Source of the DNA: Clostridia bacterium
GTDB lineage: Bacteria > Bacillota > Clostridia > Oscillospirales > QAMX01
Length of the DNA: 5,591 nucleotides
Direction: 5' to 3'
Assembly: GCA_017547975.1 (NCBI GenBank)
Contig: JAFYNU010000412.1
Coordinates: 1 to 5,591 of the forward strand
This document shows positions 4,503-5,591 of this stretch, one piece after another. Below the pieces are notes generated by a model, which was not told where the DNA came from, searched no databases, and saw nothing but the letters and a program-made list of their open reading frames with translations. How positions within the stretch are numbered: the first letter of the stretch is position 1; the number at the start of each line of letters is the position of its first letter. Position numbers and translations under genes: made by a program.

Positions 4503-5591
4503 ATGGCAAGCTTAAAGCTTTCTCACATCTACAAGCGTTATGCCGCTGGTATCGTCGCCGTTACCGACTTTACCCTTGATATCGCAGATAAGGAATTCAT
4601 CATTCTGGTTGGTCCTTCCGGCTGTGGTAAGTCCACCACCCTGCGTATGATCGCCGGTCTGGAAGAAATCTCCGATGGTGAACTTTACATTGACGACCGC
4701 CTTGTCAACGACATCCCCCCGAAGGATCGTGACATCGCCATGGTGTTCCAGAACTACGCTCTGTATCCCCATATGACCGTGTTTGATAACATGGCTTTCG
4801 GTCTTAAGATCCGCAAGATGCCCAAGGCTGAAATCAAGCGCCGCGTTACCGCCGCTGCCCAGATCCTCGGCATCAGCCACCTGCTCGAAAGAAAGCCCGC
4901 CGCTCTGTCCGGTGGTCAGCGTCAGCGTGTTGCCCTCGGCCGTGCTATCGTACGTAGCCCGAAGGTCTTCCTCCTGGACGAACCTCTCTCCAACCTGGAT
5001 GCTAAGCTCCGTGCCCAGATGAGAACCGAGCTCTCCAGACTCCATCAGCAGCTCCAGACCACCTTCATCTACGTAACCCACGACCAGACCGAAGCTATGA
5101 CCATGGCTACCCGTATCGTCGTTATGAGTGATGGTCTTATCCAGCAGGTTGCTGCTCCCCAGGAACTCTACGAAAATCCCTGCAACAAGTTCGTTGCTAC
5201 CTTCATCGGTACCCCGCAGATGAACACCCTGGAAGCCACCGTCCGCGCCGAAGCCGACGGCACCTACCTTGATTTCGGTAACTCCACCATTAAGTTCCCC
5301 GAATCCAAGGGCAAGGATCCCAGAGTTCTCGCTTACGCCGGCAAGAAGGTTATTGTTGGTATCCGTCCCGAGCACATCCACGACGAACCGGTTTACCTGT
5401 CCCAGCTTCCCGATTGCCTCGTAGAAGCCAAGGTAGACGTTGTCGAAGCTCTCGGCTCCGAAACCTTCCTGTACTTCGTATCCGAAGGCCAGAACTTCAC
5501 CGCCCGCGTATCCGCTCGCTCCACCACTCGCGCCGGTGATACCGTTAAGGTTGCTTTCGACACCGCTCACTGCCACCTCTTCGATATCGAA
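4503..5591 (+). CDS. ugpC: ABC transporter ATP-binding protein, MsmK/UgpC family (carbohydrate import; 3' end outside window)
   Basis: The reading frame is open for 363 codons up to the window edge with no stop. The family is usually a little over 360 residues, so only a few C-terminal residues are likely missing. All nucleotide-binding motifs are intact: Walker A GPSGCGKST (37-45), Q-loop Gln83, signature LSGGQ (135-139), Walker B VFLLDEP (155-161), D-loop SNLD (163-166) and H-loop His193. The segment FIYVTHDQTEAMTMATRIVV and the C-terminal OB-fold/TOBE regulatory region (about 235-363, with GIRPEHIHDEP near 286-296) are typical of the MalK/MsmK/UgpC group. The protein would hydrolyse ATP on the inner face of the membrane to power CUT1-type sugar import. 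In Firmicutes one such ATPase often serves several permeases encoded elsewhere, and this gene starts its own unit with no permease upstream. The substrate cannot be read from the sequence, and the symbol names the family, not glycerol-3-phosphate specificity. Confidence 0.93.
   Translation, partial: MASLKLSHIYKRYAAGIVAVTDFTLDIADKEFIILVGPSGCGKSTTLRMIAGLEEISDGELYIDDRLVNDIPPKDRDIAMVFQNYALYPHMTVFDNMAFGLKIRKMPKAEIKRRVTAAAQILGISHLLERKPAALSGGQRQRVALGRAIVRSPKVFLLDEPLSNLDAKLRAQMRTELSRLHQQLQTTFIYVTHDQTEAMTMATRIVVMSDGLIQQVAAPQELYENPCNKFVATFIGTPQMNTLEATVRAEADGTYLDFGNSTIKFPESKGKDPRVLAYAGKKVIVGIRPEHIHDEPVYLSQLPDCLVEAKVDVVEALGSETFLYFVSEGQNFTARVSARSTTRAGDTVKVAFDTAHCHLFDIE

Noticed and set aside
4512..5576. 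A 354-codon open frame on the - strand opposite the ABC ATPase gene
   Set aside because: It is antisense to an intact ABC ATPase with all motifs, is low in complexity and lacks its own RBS or family resemblance.

Overview
The window looks like chromosomal DNA of a Gram-positive anaerobe of the class Clostridia, probably an uncultured gut member of the Oscillospiraceae/Ruminococcaceae. Four things suggest this: strong AGGAGG-type ribosome binding sites, a DUF4830 protein, a Cys-lipobox lipoprotein with bacterial SH3 domains, and a stand-alone MsmK/UgpC-type sugar-transporter ATPase. Codon use is strongly biased to C-ending codons plus GAA and ACC. The assignment is inference; no rRNA or marker phylogeny is available here. 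All five genes lie on the + strand, and no mobile element, CRISPR array, tRNA or rRNA is visible.

Left part (1-827). The 3' end of a gene that probably begins outside the window encodes what I read as the C-terminal half of a P-type-ATPase-like membrane protein whose usual catalytic signatures are absent. It stops at 661. A good sigma-A-type promoter (TTGCTT, 17 bp, TATAAT) follows, with a leader of about 100 nt.

Centre (828-4279). This holds a complete EF-G-like GTPase of the EF-G2 type. Several G-motif residues differ from canonical EF-G, including Phe in place of the catalytic His and Gly in place of the NKxD Asn. A strong 13-bp hairpin without a U tract follows. Then come two small envelope-protein genes: a lipoprotein with a Thr/Glu-rich stalk and two SH3b domains, and a DUF4830 protein with an N-terminal membrane anchor. 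The boundary between these two is unusual. A 17-bp hairpin followed by six T's looks like an intrinsic terminator, but its 3' arm contains the Shine-Dalgarno sequence of the DUF4830 gene, whose ATG starts directly after the last T.

Right part (4280-5591). A 12-bp stem-loop probably ends the preceding unit. A second clear promoter (TTTACT, 17 bp, extended -10 TGGTATGAT) with an operator-like palindrome drives an MsmK/UgpC-type ABC ATPase. It is complete through all ATPase motifs and almost all of its C-terminal regulatory domain, and it is cut by the window edge.

The genes do not form one obvious pathway: there is a translation factor, two cell-surface proteins and a sugar-import ATPase. I see no convincing new multi-gene defence or mobile system. 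The points most worth a second look are the degenerate P-type-ATPase-like protein, the altered GTPase centre of the EF-G homologue, and the terminator/RBS overlap in front of the DUF4830 gene.
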